Source: Rhizobiaceae bacterium (GTDB lineage Bacteria > Pseudomonadota > Alphaproteobacteria > Rhizobiales > Rhizobiaceae). Taken from it: 64,000 nucleotides of DNA. The notes below the pieces were generated by a model. The model saw only the letters and a list, made by a program, of their open reading frames with translations. It did not search any database and was not told the DNA's origin. This document shows, piece after piece, positions 18,194-28,562 of this stretch. The translations under genes were made by a program, and so were the position numbers. Position 1 is the stretch's first letter; each line of letters starts with the position of its first letter. The stretch lies in contig JARGOF010000021.1 of NCBI GenBank assembly GCA_029212415.1, positions 1 to 64,000 of the forward strand, given 5' to 3'.

Positions 18194-19615
18194 TCACTGA
18201 AAATCAAAGGCGCTCAGGCCGGTTACCATTTCATCAAAGCCCGAGGGGCGGGTCAGAGGCGGCTCGGCCCGTGACAAACAGCCCTGCCGTTCGCAAAGAC
18301 GGCACACGGGGCCAACCTTTGTCGGCTGCATGCCCGAACCGTTTACCGCCGTGCCGTAAATGATTTCGTCGCGAAAGCCGATATCGCAACCGACCAGAAC
18401 AGCCGTCCGGCGGACCCGCTCGTCAAAGGCGCCTTGAGGCCCCTCAAGGGTTCGGGCAATCACCAGAAACTCAGCCCCATCAGGCATTTCCACCGTCTCC
18501 ACGAAAATCTGCCCGGGCTGAGTGAAGGCCGCATGGATATTCAATTTGGGGCATCCACCACCGAAACGCGATTGCGGATAACCGCGTGCGCCCGCCCGGC
18601 GAAAGCGATTGCCGGCATTGTCCACCTCGAGCATGAAAAACGGCACACCGGACGCTCCCTGCCGTTGCAGCATGGTCAGCCGGTTCGCCACCTGCTCGAA
18701 GGACACGTGAAAGCGTGAGCGCAAGACATCCATGTCGTATTTCACACGCATGGCAGCAGACTGGAACGGGCCGTAGGGCATCATCAGCGCATGGGCGGCA
18801 TAGCGGGCGATTTCAAAGCGGCCAAGGCGGCGTGCTTCATCGGATGAAAGTGCAAGCAGATCAAGTTCGCTGTGAATGACCGGACCAAAGGCAAGCTGGC
18901 TGACCTCCACGGCAATTTCCCGCAACTGATCAAAGGGGGAAAGTCTTTCAGACAGGAACAGGCGCATGGAATGGCGATCAAAACGCCTGCGCCAGTTGGG
19001 CATCGTGTGAACAGGCAACAGCCGGACAACAATTCCATGCTCGCGCGCCAGCCAGTCCCTCAGCGCACCGAAGAGGTCCTCGCCCGGTTTCAACGTTTCA
19101 TAAAAGGATTCGGCAGCCTCCTCGATGGTCGTGAAATAGTTTGGACGCCGTTCAAAAGCCTCACGCACTTCGTCAACAGGCAGTCTGGCACTGGATACGG
19201 ATGTGGCGCGCCCCTCACTTGCCAGCAATTCGGAAAGGCCGGAGAGGCGGGACTGGGCTTCCTTGTAAGCACGATAAAGCTTGACGACGCCCGCCGCCGC
19301 ATTGGGCGCGGCATCGGCCACCTCCAGCAATTCCTGATCACCTGGCAGGGCGTCGACGAGAAGCGGGTCGGAAAAGACCTCCTTCAATGCGCTGGTCGTG
19401 CCGGTGCTTTCGCCCTGCAACTCGTCCAGATCGATTTTGTAGACAGACGAGAGCCGAAGCAGCAATTGCACCGTCAAAGGGCGCTGATTTCTCTCAATGA
19501 GATTGAGATAGGAGGGCGATATGCCCAGTTCTCCAGCCATCGCGGTTTGCGTCAGGCCAAGCTGATTGCGCATGCGACGCAACCGAGGCCCTGCAAAAAT
19601 TTTCTGTTCTGCCAT
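18194..19615 (-). CDS. XRE-type short-chain fatty acyl regulator of the glyoxylate bypass (ScfR/RamB-like)
   Basis: 473-residue transcription factor. Residues about 8-65 form an XRE helix-turn-helix (LRRMRNQLGLTQTAMAGELGISPSYLNLIERNQRPL). The middle (about 170-330) is an IrrE/ImmA-like fold without the HExxH zinc site, and the C-terminal domain (DUF2083 type) holds clustered Cys (CRLCERQGC). This family, named for RamB and ScfR, controls acetate/propionate utilisation and isocitrate lyase. It is divergent from aceA across a 230-base region rich in TTACAA-like repeats, so it probably regulates aceA and itself. Convergent with the AsmA-like gene. Confidence 0.85.
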   Translation of the reverse strand: MAEQKIFAGPRLRRMRNQLGLTQTAMAGELGISPSYLNLIERNQRPLTVQLLLRLSSVYKIDLDELQGESTGTTSALKEVFSDPLLVDALPGDQELLEVADAAPNAAAGVVKLYRAYKEAQSRLSGLSELLASEGRATSVSSARLPVDEVREAFERRPNYFTTIEEAAESFYETLKPGEDLFGALRDWLAREHGIVVRLLPVHTMPNWRRRFDRHSMRLFLSERLSPFDQLREIAVEVSQLAFGPVIHSELDLLALSSDEARRLGRFEIARYAAHALMMPYGPFQSAAMRVKYDMDVLRSRFHVSFEQVANRLTMLQRQGASGVPFFMLEVDNAGNRFRRAGARGYPQSRFGGGCPKLNIHAAFTQPGQIFVETVEMPDGAEFLVIARTLEGPQGAFDERVRRTAVLVGCDIGFRDEIIYGTAVNGSGMQPTKVGPVCRLCERQGCLSRAEPPLTRPSGFDEMVTGLSAFDFQ

Positions 19616-19627
19616 GAGATTATTACA

Positions 19628-19711
19628 ACTTGTGACAATTTTCCGTTGATTTAGACTATTACAATTTTTACAGATTTACAACGTTGTTTTGTCACAAAAT
19701 CTACAACGTGA
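19628..19711. promoter_or_regulatory. Repeat-rich operator region between the ScfR-like regulator and aceA
   Basis: The divergent promoter region contains several copies of a TTACAA/CTACAAC-type element, the palindrome ACAACGTTGT (19678-19687), and TTGTCACAAAATCTACAAC nearby. The density of related repeats next to a DNA-binding regulator gene suggests its operator. A separate TGCACTGCA (19755-19763) resembles the PhaR-like elements of the phasin promoter. Confidence 0.45.
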
Positions 19712-19845
19712 CCTCTTTATACGCCTTGTTTTCCGGTTTTCTCTGTTCATTTTGTGCACTGCATTGTAAATATTTTTCATCAACGCAAGCAAAAACCAAG
19801 GCTTTCAAAATGGAAGCCATTCAAAACTGATGATCGGAGATCGGC

Positions 19846-21135
19846 ATGACTGATTTTTACAACCTGGTTCCAAGCGCACCGGAAGGCCGTTTCGACGGTA
19901 TCGACAGACCCTATTCTGTAGAAGATGTGCAGCGGTTGCGCGGCTCGGTCCAGATTCGGCAATCTCTGGCCGAAATGGGCGCCAACCGCTTGTGGCAGCT
20001 GATCCACGATGATGATTATGTCAATGCCCTGGGCGCCTTGTCAGGCAACCAGGCCATGCAGATGGTGCGTGCCGGCCTGAAGGCCATTTATCTCTCCGGC
20101 TGGCAGGTTGCAGCCGATGCCAATACGGCGTCCGCCATGTATCCCGATCAGTCTCTCTATCCGGCAAATGCCGGTCCGGAACTGGCCAAACGCATCAACA
20201 AGACATTGCAGCGCGCCGATCAGATCGAAACGTCGGAAGGCGGTCCGCTTTCCGTCGACACATGGTTCGCGCCCATCATCGCCGATGCGGAAGCCGGCTT
20301 TGGCGGCCCACTCAATGCCTTTGAACTGATGAAGGCCTACATTGAAGCAGGCGTTGCCGGTGTTCATTATGAAGACCAGCTGGCATCTGAAAAGAAATGC
20401 GGCCATCTGGGCGGCAAGGTGCTGATCCCGACCGCAGCCCATATCCGCAATCTCAGTGCGGCCAGACTTGCTGCAGACGTCATGGGCACAGCAACATTGG
20501 TGATTGCGCGCACGGATGCAGAAGCTGCAAAACTGCTGACATCGGATATCGACGACCGCGACAAGCCTTTCGTTGATTATGATGCCGGTCGCACAGCCGA
20601 GGGCTTCTATCACGTCAAGAATGGTCTGGAACCATGTATTGCCCGTGCCATTGCCTATGCACCCCACAGCGATCTTATCTGGTGTGAGACATCCAAGCCC
20701 GACCTTGATCAGGCGAAACGTTTTGCTGAAGCCGTGCGCAAGGAGCATCCCGACCAGTTGCTTGCCTATAATTGCTCTCCTTCCTTCAACTGGAAGCAGA
20801 ATCTGGATGATGCAACGATCGCAAAATTCCAGCGTGAGCTGGGCGCCATGGGCTACAAATTCCAGTTTATCACACTGGCCGGCTTCCACCAGTTGAACCA
20901 TGGCATGTTCGAACTTGCCCGTGGTTACAAGGAACGCCAGATGGCAGCCTATTCAGAGCTTCAGGAAGCCGAATTTGCCAGTGAGGTCAATGGTTACACG
21001 GCCACCAAGCATCAGCGCGAAGTGGGCACGGGGTATTTTGACGCCGTATCCATGGCCATCACCGGCGGAAAATCATCGACCACCGCCATGGGTGGCTCGA
21101 CAGAAGCCGCACAATTCAGACCAGCCGCCGAATAG
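19846..21135 (+). CDS. aceA: Isocitrate lyase
   Basis: 429 residues; cleaves isocitrate to glyoxylate and succinate, the first step of the glyoxylate bypass needed for growth on acetate, fatty acids or PHB. The catalytic loop [15 protein letters not shown] carries Cys185; [33 protein letters not shown] and NCSPSFNWK are family motifs. Length fits the short bacterial ICL class. Malate synthase is not in the window. It lies opposite the ScfR/RamB-like regulator and is followed after 67 bases by a small conserved gene on the same strand. Confidence 0.97.
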   Translation: MTDFYNLVPSAPEGRFDGIDRPYSVEDVQRLRGSVQIRQSLAEMGANRLWQLIHDDDYVNALGALSGNQAMQMVRAGLKAIYLSGWQVAADANTASAMYPDQSLYPANAGPELAKRINKTLQRADQIETSEGGPLSVDTWFAPIIADAEAGFGGPLNAFELMKAYIEAGVAGVHYEDQLASEKKCGHLGGKVLIPTAAHIRNLSAARLAADVMGTATLVIARTDAEAAKLLTSDIDDRDKPFVDYDAGRTAEGFYHVKNGLEPCIARAIAYAPHSDLIWCETSKPDLDQAKRFAEAVRKEHPDQLLAYNCSPSFNWKQNLDDATIAKFQRELGAMGYKFQFITLAGFHQLNHGMFELARGYKERQMAAYSELQEAEFASEVNGYTATKHQREVGTGYFDAVSMAITGGKSSTTAMGGSTEAAQFRPAAE

Positions 21136-21202
21136 GCAGCCTGGAACGGGCAGCCCTGATGCTGCCCGCTCCTTCAGCAACCGTCACACAGGAGACTTGA
21201 AA

Positions 21203-21448
21203 ATGCCACCGAAGACACGCGTTAAAGAACGGGCTGAAGAACAGTCCTCATCCATGACTGCTGATCAACAGGCTTCCATCCGCATGGTGGCAAATGATCT
21301 GCACCGGCTCAATCTGTCCGTCATGAAGGCCGTTGATGCAGGCGTATCCGTTGAACTCGTGCGGTCCGCCCGCCACCATGGCGGACAGGGCAATTGGGGT
21401 GACCTGCTCATTCCGGTGATTGTCACGCAGGGCTCCACCGAGGCCTAG
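21203..21448 (+). CDS. Small conserved protein downstream of aceA (DUF-type)
   Basis: 81 residues starting MPPKTRVKERAEEQSSSM, preceded by AGGAGACTTGAAA, a strong ribosome binding site. A charged N terminus is followed by one helical domain (ADQQASIRMVANDLHRLNLSVMKAVDAGVSVELVRSARHHGGQGNWGDLLIPVIVTQ). I recall similar small proteins near aceA in rhizobia but know no function. Likely transcribed with aceA, and followed by a stem-loop terminator. Confidence 0.75.
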   Translation: MPPKTRVKERAEEQSSSMTADQQASIRMVANDLHRLNLSVMKAVDAGVSVELVRSARHHGGQGNWGDLLIPVIVTQGSTEA

Positions 21449-21468
21449 AACACCGCAAATTGACAAAT

Positions 21469-21497
21469 GCAAACCGCCAGATCGCATGGCGGTTTGC
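21469..21497. terminator. Bidirectional stem-loop between convergent genes
   Basis: A perfect 11-bp stem (GCAAACCGCCA / TGGCGGTTTGC) with a 7-base loop fills the 51-base gap between two convergent genes. The T tract is short, so termination is likely but not certain. Confidence 0.65.
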
Positions 21498-21499
21498 CT

Positions 21500-22678
21500 C
21501 TATACGGATTGTCCGGCAACCCAGCCTGAAGACCAGGCCCACTGGAAATTATAGCCGCCCAGCCAGCCGGTCACGTCGACCACTTCACCGACAAAATACA
21601 GTCCAGGCACAGATTTGCTCTCCATGTTGCGCGAATCAAGATCTGCCGTATCCACGCCTCCAAGCGTGACCTCCGCTGTTCTGTAGCCTTCCGATCCAAT
21701 CGGCTTGATGCGCCATTGCTGGACCGCATCGGCAATGACCTGCAATCTCTTGTCGCCCATATCGGCCAGATTGCCGCTGGCGCCTTGCGCTTCGGCAATG
21801 ATTTGCGCAAGCCGCTTTGGCAAGACTGTCGCCAGAGCACTTTGCACGGACTGGCGGCCATTGTCCGACCGGGCCTTGCGCAACAGTTGAAATATGTCCT
21901 GATGCGGCACCAGAGATAGAATGATTTCATCGCCTTCGCGCCAGTAGGATGAAATCTGCAGGACCGCGGGACCACTGATGCCCCTGTGCGTAAACAGCAT
22001 TGCCTCCTCGAACGACACGCCATTGCAACGGACAATGGCATCGGCAGCCGTTCCGGAAAGCGGATTCAACAGTGCCCGCAAGCCATCGTCGAATGTCAGC
22101 GGCACCAGGGCTGGCCGCGTTGGCATGACCCCAACACCGAATTGCTCTGCGATCGTGTATCCAAGTCCCGTCGCGCCCATTTTGGGAATGGATTTGCCAC
22201 CGGTGGCCACGACAAGGGATTCACAGAGAACGGAACCTGACGAAAGCTGAATTCTGAAGCCATCAGCATCTTTTTCCAGCGATTTGAAATGGGTCGAAAG
22301 CCTGAGGGTCACACCTGCCTGACTGAGCTCTTTGGCAAGCATGTCGATGATCTGCCGCGATGAGCCGTCACAGAACAATTGCCCGAGGGTCTTTTCGTGA
22401 TGGGCAATCGCGTAACGGTCCACCAGAGCAATGAAATCCTGCTGCGTGTATCGTTTCAGTGCGGATTTGCAAAAATGCGGGTTTGCCGACAGAAAATTGC
22501 CGTGGCTGGTATGCCGATTGGTGAAATTGCAGCGTCCACCACCGGAAATCCGAATTTTTTCGCCCGGCGCCTTGGCATGGTCGACAAGCAGCACGGTGCG
22601 CCCTCGCCTGCCGGCTTCAATGGCACACATCATCCCGGCAGCACCGGCCCCTAGAACGACGACATCATAATGTTGCAA
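21500..22678 (-). CDS. NAD(P)/FAD-dependent oxidoreductase of the BaiN/HI0933 family
   Basis: 392-residue flavoprotein. N-terminal dinucleotide fold VVVLGAGAAGMMCAIEAGRRG with KIRISGGGRCNFTN, typical of the HI0933/BaiN/YhiN group; VVATGGKSIPKMGATG and a C-terminal GLYFVGEVVDVTGWLGGYNFQWAWSSG close the FAD site. Substrates of most members are unknown. The start appears to be TTG at 22678, since the dinucleotide fold begins only five residues later. Divergent from the glutamine-synthetase-family gene. Confidence 0.88.
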   Translation of the reverse strand: MQHYDVVVLGAGAAGMMCAIEAGRRGRTVLLVDHAKAPGEKIRISGGGRCNFTNRHTSHGNFLSANPHFCKSALKRYTQQDFIALVDRYAIAHHEKTLGQLFCDGSSRQIIDMLAKELSQAGVTLRLSTHFKSLEKDADGFRIQLSSGSVLCESLVVATGGKSIPKMGATGLGYTIAEQFGVGVMPTRPALVPLTFDDGLRALLNPLSGTAADAIVRCNGVSFEEAMLFTHRGISGPAVLQISSYWREGDEIILSLVPHQDIFQLLRKARSDNGRQSVQSALATVLPKRLAQIIAEAQGASGNLADMGDKRLQVIADAVQQWRIKPIGSEGYRTAEVTLGGVDTADLDSRNMESKSVPGLYFVGEVVDVTGWLGGYNFQWAWSSGWVAGQSV

Positions 22679-22793
22679 AGAACAGTTCCCAAAATTTCGA
22701 GGCAGCGCCGCATTGTAAGTTTGTTGATTTCATTTTCATGTGTCGCGCAATGGGGTATGAAAGTCTCCATAACATTTCCATAAAGAGTATTTC

Positions 22794-24239
22794 ATGGCCC
22801 CCAATTCCAAAAGAACAGCAGACAAAAAGAAGCCTGCAGCACCGAAATCACGCAGCAAGCCTGCCTTTGTAGACAATAAGCGCGGCGTTGAAAACTGGAA
22901 GCAGGTCAGCGAGTGGCTCAATTGGCGCGGTATCGAGGATCTTGAGTGTATCACACCTGATCTGGCCGGCGTGCCGCGCGGCAAGATGATGCCAACGTCC
23001 AAATTTACCTCAAACACCTCCCTGTCGCTGCCCTCCGCGCTCTACCGGCAGACCATTTCCGGCGAATACCCGGAGGAAACCGGCAATTTTCGCTATGACC
23101 CGGGCGACGGCGACCTGAAACTGATGCCTGATCTTTCGACATTGACCACGGTTCCATGGGAGAGCGATCCGACGGCGCAGGTGATCTGCGACATTGTCGA
23201 TTCCGAGGGCAAGGATGTGGAATATGCACCACGCAATGTGCTCAAGCGCGTCGTGTCACTCTATGAACAGAAAGGCTGGCGGCCCATTGTCGCGCCTGAA
23301 ATCGAATTCTACCTTATCGCGCTGAATGACAATCCGGACTATCCTTTGCAGCCGCCGGTCGGTCGCTCCGGGCGCACCATGGCGCGGGGTCATTCCTATT
23401 CCATTGCCGGGGTGAACGAATTTGATGAATTGATCGACGACATCTACCATTTCTCCGAGGCTCAAGGGCTGGAAATTGATACGTTGATCCATGAGGAAGG
23501 ACCGGCGCAACTGGAGATCAATCTGCGCCATGGCGATCCGCTTGCCCTGGCAGATCAGGTCTTCATGTTCAAAAGGACCCTGCGTGAAGCCGCGCTCAAA
23601 CACGGCATTTACGCGACCTTCATGGCCAAGCCGATGCAGGGACAGGCGGGCTCTGCCCTGCACATTCACCAATCGGTTATTGATGTAAACACCGGCGAGA
23701 ATATCTTTTGCAACGCGGACGGTTCGCCTTCATCCAAATTCTTCGGTTTCATTGGTGGCATGCAGCATTTTGTGCCCAGAGCCCTCGTCATGATGGCCCC
23801 CTATGTCAATTCCTATCGACGCCTGACGCCTGACATGGCCTGCCCGGTCAACAATGCCTGGGGCTATGACAACCGAACGGTTGCCTTCAGGGTGCCAGGC
23901 TCGGACGCCAGCAACCGGCGCGTGGAAAACCGGCTGCCCTCATCGGATGCCAATCCCTACCTGGCGCTTGCCGCTTCGCTGGCCTGTGGATGGCTGGGCA
24001 TGGTCAAGGGACTTGTCCCAGATAGTCCGACGGCGACGACAGCCAATGAAGGCACGACTGTGGAACTGCCGCGCGGCCTGCTGGAAGCGGTCTCCACTTT
24101 GGAAAGCGAGCCGGCTTTTTCCGAAGTCTTCGGGGCGGAATTCGTCGACATGTACAGCGGCGTCAAACGCGGCGAATTTGAAACATTCATGCAGGTCATC
24201 AGCCCCTGGGAGAGACAATATCTGTTGCTGAACGTCTGA
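22794..24239 (+). CDS. Glutamine synthetase family protein (gamma-glutamylpolyamine synthetase-like)
   Basis: 481 residues of the glutamine synthetase superfamily, in the GlnT/PuuA-like branch rather than GlnA. Motifs: EIEFYLIA, QLEINLRHGDPLALADQVFMFK, GQAGSALHIHQS and an adenylate-binding stretch with NNAWGYDNRTVAFRVPG. Such enzymes join glutamate to putrescine or other amines, or make glutamine under nitrogen stress. The N-terminal Lys/Pro-rich stretch of about 35 residues is an extension. No polyamine genes lie next to it. The ATG at 22794 has AAAGAG upstream. Confidence 0.85.
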   Translation: MAPNSKRTADKKKPAAPKSRSKPAFVDNKRGVENWKQVSEWLNWRGIEDLECITPDLAGVPRGKMMPTSKFTSNTSLSLPSALYRQTISGEYPEETGNFRYDPGDGDLKLMPDLSTLTTVPWESDPTAQVICDIVDSEGKDVEYAPRNVLKRVVSLYEQKGWRPIVAPEIEFYLIALNDNPDYPLQPPVGRSGRTMARGHSYSIAGVNEFDELIDDIYHFSEAQGLEIDTLIHEEGPAQLEINLRHGDPLALADQVFMFKRTLREAALKHGIYATFMAKPMQGQAGSALHIHQSVIDVNTGENIFCNADGSPSSKFFGFIGGMQHFVPRALVMMAPYVNSYRRLTPDMACPVNNAWGYDNRTVAFRVPGSDASNRRVENRLPSSDANPYLALAASLACGWLGMVKGLVPDSPTATTANEGTTVELPRGLLEAVSTLESEPAFSEVFGAEFVDMYSGVKRGEFETFMQVISPWERQYLLLNV

Positions 24240-24360
24240 TTTTTGCGGGCTGACAGCACAGTGAAAACTTCCCAAAGCGTGTTTAAAGATTAGCTCTGGC
24301 CTTTTTAAATCGATTAGATTATGAAAGGGCCAAATTCTTGGAAACGTGAGACTGCAGCCC

Positions 24361-25836
24361 ATGAGCAGCCAGACCATCCCTGTTGATCCTTTTGACTATG
24401 TCGTCTTTGGCGGCACAGGTGATCTTTCCGAGCGCAAGCTTTTACCGGCGCTCTATCACAGACAGATTGCCGGCCAGCTTTCAGAACCAACCCGCATCAT
24501 CGGTGCTTCCAGAGCGGATCTTGATGATGACGGTTTTCGAACCTTTGCGCGTGATGCCCTGTCGCGGCATCTCAAGAGTGGCGAGTTCGATGAAAAGGAA
24601 GTGGCCATATTCCTTGGCCGATTGCACTATGTCTCTGTCGATGCCACGTCGGATCGCGGCTGGGACGCCATGGCGGCACTCCTGGCAAGCGGCCAGGATC
24701 GCGTGCGTGCCTTCTATCTGGCTGTCGGCCCCTCATTGTTCGGTGACATCTGCGAGCGCATCAGCAGCCATGATTTGATCAACCGGAATACCCGTATCGT
24801 GGTTGAAAAACCCATTGGCCGCGACCTGGCGTCCGCACGCTCCCTCAATGACACGATCGGTCGGGCCTTTGCCGAAGAGCAGACATTCCGTATCGACCAT
24901 TACCTTGGCAAGGAAACGGTGCAGAATCTGATGGCGCTGCGCTTTGCCAATGCACTCTATGAGCCCCTGTGGAATTCCGCCCATATCGATCATGTCCAGA
25001 TCACCGTTGCCGAATCCGTCGGGCTTGAGGGACGTGCCGGCTATTATGACCGGGCGGGAGCGCTGCGGGATATGGTGCAAAACCACATTTTACAATTGCT
25101 TTGTCTCGTTGCCATGGAGGCCCCGCCCTCGGTGGAAGCCGAAGCCGTACGCGACGAAAAACTCAAGGTGCTGCGCGCATTGCGCCCGATTGACAGCAGC
25201 AATGCATCAAAGGTCACCGTCAGGGGCCAATACCGGGCGGGCGCATCGGCTGGCGGTGCGGTCGGTGGCTATCTGGATGAACTGGGTGACGCCAATTCGA
25301 ACACGGAAACCTTTGTTGCCGTAAAGGCCGAAATTGACAATTGGCGCTGGGCCGGGGTTCCCTTCTACCTGCGCACCGGCAAACGCATGGCGGAACGCGT
25401 TTCAGAGATCGTTATCAATTTCAAACCCATTCCCCATTCGATATTTGATAGCAGCGCCGGTCAGATCGTCGCCAATCAGTTGGTCATCCGATTGCAGCCG
25501 GACGAGGGTGTGAAACAATGGATCATGATCAAGGATCCGGGCCCCGGTGGCATGCGATTGCGACACGTTCCGCTGGATATGAGTTTTGCGCAGAGCTTTT
25601 CCGTCCGCCACCCCGACGCCTATGAGCGCTTGTTGATGGATGTGATCCGCTGCAATCAGACCCTGTTCATGCGGCGTGACGAAGTGGAGGCCGCCTGGAA
25701 GTGGATTGATCCGATCCTGACAGCATGGGATGAAACAGCGCAGCCCTGTCAGGGGTATACAGCCGGCACATCCGGACCAACCAACGCTATTGCTCTGATC
25801 GAAAGAGATGGGCGCACATGGCACGAGAGCCCTTAG
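24361..25836 (+). CDS. zwf: Glucose-6-phosphate 1-dehydrogenase
   Basis: 491 residues; oxidises glucose 6-phosphate to 6-phosphogluconolactone with NADP+. VVFGGTGDLSERKLLPALY is the dinucleotide-binding start, RIDHYLGKE (177-185) the active-site peptide, and FYLRTGKRM a further signature. The start MSSQTIPVDPFD at 24361 is preferred over an upstream GTG. First gene of the zwf-pgl-edd cluster, 18 bases before pgl. The leader contains an inverted repeat (GGCCTTT / AAAGGGCC around 24298-24334) that might be a control site. Confidence 0.96.
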   Translation: MSSQTIPVDPFDYVVFGGTGDLSERKLLPALYHRQIAGQLSEPTRIIGASRADLDDDGFRTFARDALSRHLKSGEFDEKEVAIFLGRLHYVSVDATSDRGWDAMAALLASGQDRVRAFYLAVGPSLFGDICERISSHDLINRNTRIVVEKPIGRDLASARSLNDTIGRAFAEEQTFRIDHYLGKETVQNLMALRFANALYEPLWNSAHIDHVQITVAESVGLEGRAGYYDRAGALRDMVQNHILQLLCLVAMEAPPSVEAEAVRDEKLKVLRALRPIDSSNASKVTVRGQYRAGASAGGAVGGYLDELGDANSNTETFVAVKAEIDNWRWAGVPFYLRTGKRMAERVSEIVINFKPIPHSIFDSSAGQIVANQLVIRLQPDEGVKQWIMIKDPGPGGMRLRHVPLDMSFAQSFSVRHPDAYERLLMDVIRCNQTLFMRRDEVEAAWKWIDPILTAWDETAQPCQGYTAGTSGPTNAIALIERDGRTWHESP

Positions 25837-25854
25837 GCTTCGAGAAATTGCACT

Positions 25855-26556
25855 ATGCCTGAACCACAGATCAACCGATACAATACCGGCCAGGCGCTTG
25901 CCCGGTCGCTGTCTCGCCGCATTGGCGAGGCTCTGGCAGCGGCGATCCAGAAGGATGGCGAGGCCTTCATGGCGGTCTCCGGCGGCTCCACGCCCAAGCT
26001 GCTTTTTCAGACTCTCAGCAAGGAAGATATCGACTGGGCGAAGGTAACGGTCACGCTGGTTGACGAGCGGTTTGTACCGCCGTCCCATGAGCGGTCCAAT
26101 CATCGTTTGGTCGCAACTCACCTGCTGCAGAATGCTGCTGCCTTCGCCAAATTCATTCCACTCTTCAGCGATCATGCATCGCCGCAGGAGGCAGCGCAGT
26201 CCGCGTCGTTAAAAATTGATGCCGTCGGCAAGCCATTGGACATTGCCATTCTGGGCATGGGCGCAGATGGGCATACCGCCTCCTGGTTTCCGCGCAGCGC
26301 GCAATTGTCGGATGTCACGGATCCGCAGCAATCTGCATCTGTGCTTGCCGCCTATGGTGATGGCCTGCCGGATGCGCGATTGACTCTGACGCTGCCATCG
26401 CTGCGCAATGCGGGCATTGCCGTGCTGCATATCGAGGGCATTGAGAAATTTGACGTCCTTGAACAGGCACTGGGTGATGGTCCCATCGCTGAATTGCCGG
26501 TGCGCGCGCTCCTGCGAAGAGCAGACAGACCGGTTCAGATTTATTGGGCACCGTGA
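25855..26556 (+). CDS. pgl: 6-phosphogluconolactonase
   Basis: 233 residues; hydrolyses 6-phosphogluconolactone to 6-phosphogluconate. Motifs VSGGSTPKLLFQTL, TLVDERFVPPSHERSN and ILGMGADGHTASWFP are diagnostic of the DevB/Pgl family. It follows zwf by 18 bases and precedes edd by 182 bases, so the three enzymes of the upper Entner-Doudoroff route are encoded in order. Confidence 0.95.
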   Translation: MPEPQINRYNTGQALARSLSRRIGEALAAAIQKDGEAFMAVSGGSTPKLLFQTLSKEDIDWAKVTVTLVDERFVPPSHERSNHRLVATHLLQNAAAFAKFIPLFSDHASPQEAAQSASLKIDAVGKPLDIAILGMGADGHTASWFPRSAQLSDVTDPQQSASVLAAYGDGLPDARLTLTLPSLRNAGIAVLHIEGIEKFDVLEQALGDGPIAELPVRALLRRADRPVQIYWAP

Positions 26557-26738
26557 AACGTGAAAAATGGAACCTGCAATGATTTCGCAAACAGTGCCTG
26601 TTTGTCGATCAGCAATGCATGCAACGGGAGAAAACTGCGGTACGGCTAGGCACATGCCACACCATTGCCGCAGAAATCCTGATTAATGGCCTGACAGGCC
26701 ACGAACACTCTTTTAACCAACACACTGGCGGGAAGACA

Positions 26739-28559
26739 ATGGCTGCGAATTCATCCGTTCTTTCGATTACAAAACGCATCATCGAGCGATCAAGACAGAC
26801 CAGGGAAACCTATCTGCAACACCTTCACGAGGCTTCCACTGCGGGACCCAGGCGCTCTGAATTGTCGTGCGGCAATCTTGCCCATGGATTTGCTGCCTGC
26901 GGGACAGAAGACAAGGCAGCCCTGTCCGCAGATCTGGTGCCCAATCTGGGGATCATAACCTCCTACAACGACATGTTGTCGGCCCATCAGCCGTTTGAAC
27001 ATTTCCCCGAACTCATCCGCAAAGCCGCGCGTGAAGCCGGCGGCGTGGCGCAGGTGGCCGGCGGTGTTCCAGCCATGTGTGACGGCGTCACCCAGGGCCA
27101 ACCGGGCATGGATCTGTCGCTTTTCTCGCGCGATGTCATCGCCATGTCGGCAGCCATTGGCCTTTCCCACAATATGTTCGATGCTGCGGCCTATCTGGGT
27201 GTCTGCGACAAGATCGTGCCCGGTCTGGTCATTGCGGCCTTGTCATTCGGTCATCTGCCAGCGGTCTTCATTCCGGCCGGCCCAATGGTTTCAGGCATGG
27301 CCAATGAGGAAAAAGTGCGCATTCGCCAACTTTATGCAGAGGGCAAGGTTGGGCGCGCAGAATTGCTGGATGCCGAATCCAAATCATACCACGCACCGGG
27401 CACCTGTACTTTCTACGGGACAGCCAATTCCAATCAGATGCTGATGGAAATCATGGGTTTTCACATACCCGGCGCCTCCTTCATCAATCCCGGCACGCCG
27501 CTGCGCGATGCGCTGACCAGGGAGGCCACCAGGAGGGCGCTGGCCATCACGGCACAGGGCAATGAATACACACCGGCGGGCGTGATGTTTGACGAACGCA
27601 CTGTTGTCAACGGCCTGATTGGGTTGCATGCCACGGGCGGCTCGACAAATCACACGATCCATCTGATTGCCATGGCCCGTGCGGCCGGAATCATGCTGAC
27701 CTGGGAAGACATTTCGGAGCTGTCGGATATTGTGCCTTTGTTGGCGCGGGTCTATCCAAATGGTCCCTCCGACGTCAATCATTTCCACGCCGCCGGCGGC
27801 CTCGGCTATCTGATTTCTCAATTGCTTTCCAGCGGCATGCTGCACGACGATGTGCGCACCGTCTGGGGTGAAGGCCTTGACGCTTACGCCATCGACCCGA
27901 AACTCAACAGCGACGGAACTGTCTTGCGTGAACGTGCACCCGCTGAAAGCCTGAACCCGAAAATCCTGGCAACATTTGATGCGCCCTTTCAAAAGAACGG
28001 CGGTCTAAAAATGCTCAACGGCAATCTCGGAAAAGCCGTCATCAAGATATCTGCTGTCAAAGCCGAGCGTTACATCGTCGAAGCACCGGCAAGGGTGTTT
28101 CACACGCAGCAGGATTTTCTCGATACTTTCAATGCAGGGGGCATGGAACAGGATGTCGTTGCGGTGATCCGGTTTCAGGGGCCCAAGGCCATTGGTATGC
28201 CGGAACTGCACAAGCTGACACCGCCGCTTGGCGTTTTGCAGGACCGGGGATTTTCTGTCGCATTGCTGACGGATGGGCGCATGTCGGGCGCATCGGGCAA
28301 AGTACCGGCTGCCATTCACCTGACACCGGAAGCGCTTGATGGCGGACCGATTGCCCGGCTGCAGGATGGCGACATGATCCGCCTTGATGCCATTGCAGGT
28401 ACTTTGACAGTGCTGGTCGATGAAGCCGAATTTGCCGCAAGGGTTCCCGCGACCGCTGACCTGACCTCAAGCAGCTACGGCATGGGCCGCGAATTGTTTG
28501 CCAATTTCAGGGCCCTGGCCGGCCGCGCCGATGAGGGTGCCAGCGCTCTTTACGGATAA
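26739..28559 (+). CDS. edd: Phosphogluconate dehydratase
   Basis: 606 residues; dehydrates 6-phosphogluconate to 2-keto-3-deoxy-6-phosphogluconate, the signature Entner-Doudoroff step. An Fe-S dehydratase of the IlvD/Edd family: [45 protein letters not shown] is typical (longer reading abbreviated here by residues 68-112), with [13 protein letters not shown] and [18 protein letters not shown]. The start [14 protein letters not shown] at 26739 gives the usual family length; an upstream in-frame ATG would add 40 unrelated residues. The eda aldolase is not in the window. The 3' end is 3 bases from the convergent folD stop. Confidence 0.96.
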   Translation: MAANSSVLSITKRIIERSRQTRETYLQHLHEASTAGPRRSELSCGNLAHGFAACGTEDKAALSADLVPNLGIITSYNDMLSAHQPFEHFPELIRKAAREAGGVAQVAGGVPAMCDGVTQGQPGMDLSLFSRDVIAMSAAIGLSHNMFDAAAYLGVCDKIVPGLVIAALSFGHLPAVFIPAGPMVSGMANEEKVRIRQLYAEGKVGRAELLDAESKSYHAPGTCTFYGTANSNQMLMEIMGFHIPGASFINPGTPLRDALTREATRRALAITAQGNEYTPAGVMFDERTVVNGLIGLHATGGSTNHTIHLIAMARAAGIMLTWEDISELSDIVPLLARVYPNGPSDVNHFHAAGGLGYLISQLLSSGMLHDDVRTVWGEGLDAYAIDPKLNSDGTVLRERAPAESLNPKILATFDAPFQKNGGLKMLNGNLGKAVIKISAVKAERYIVEAPARVFHTQQDFLDTFNAGGMEQDVVAVIRFQGPKAIGMPELHKLTPPLGVLQDRGFSVALLTDGRMSGASGKVPAAIHLTPEALDGGPIARLQDGDMIRLDAIAGTLTVLVDEAEFAARVPATADLTSSSYGMGRELFANFRALAGRADEGASALYG

Positions 28560-28562
28560 TGT

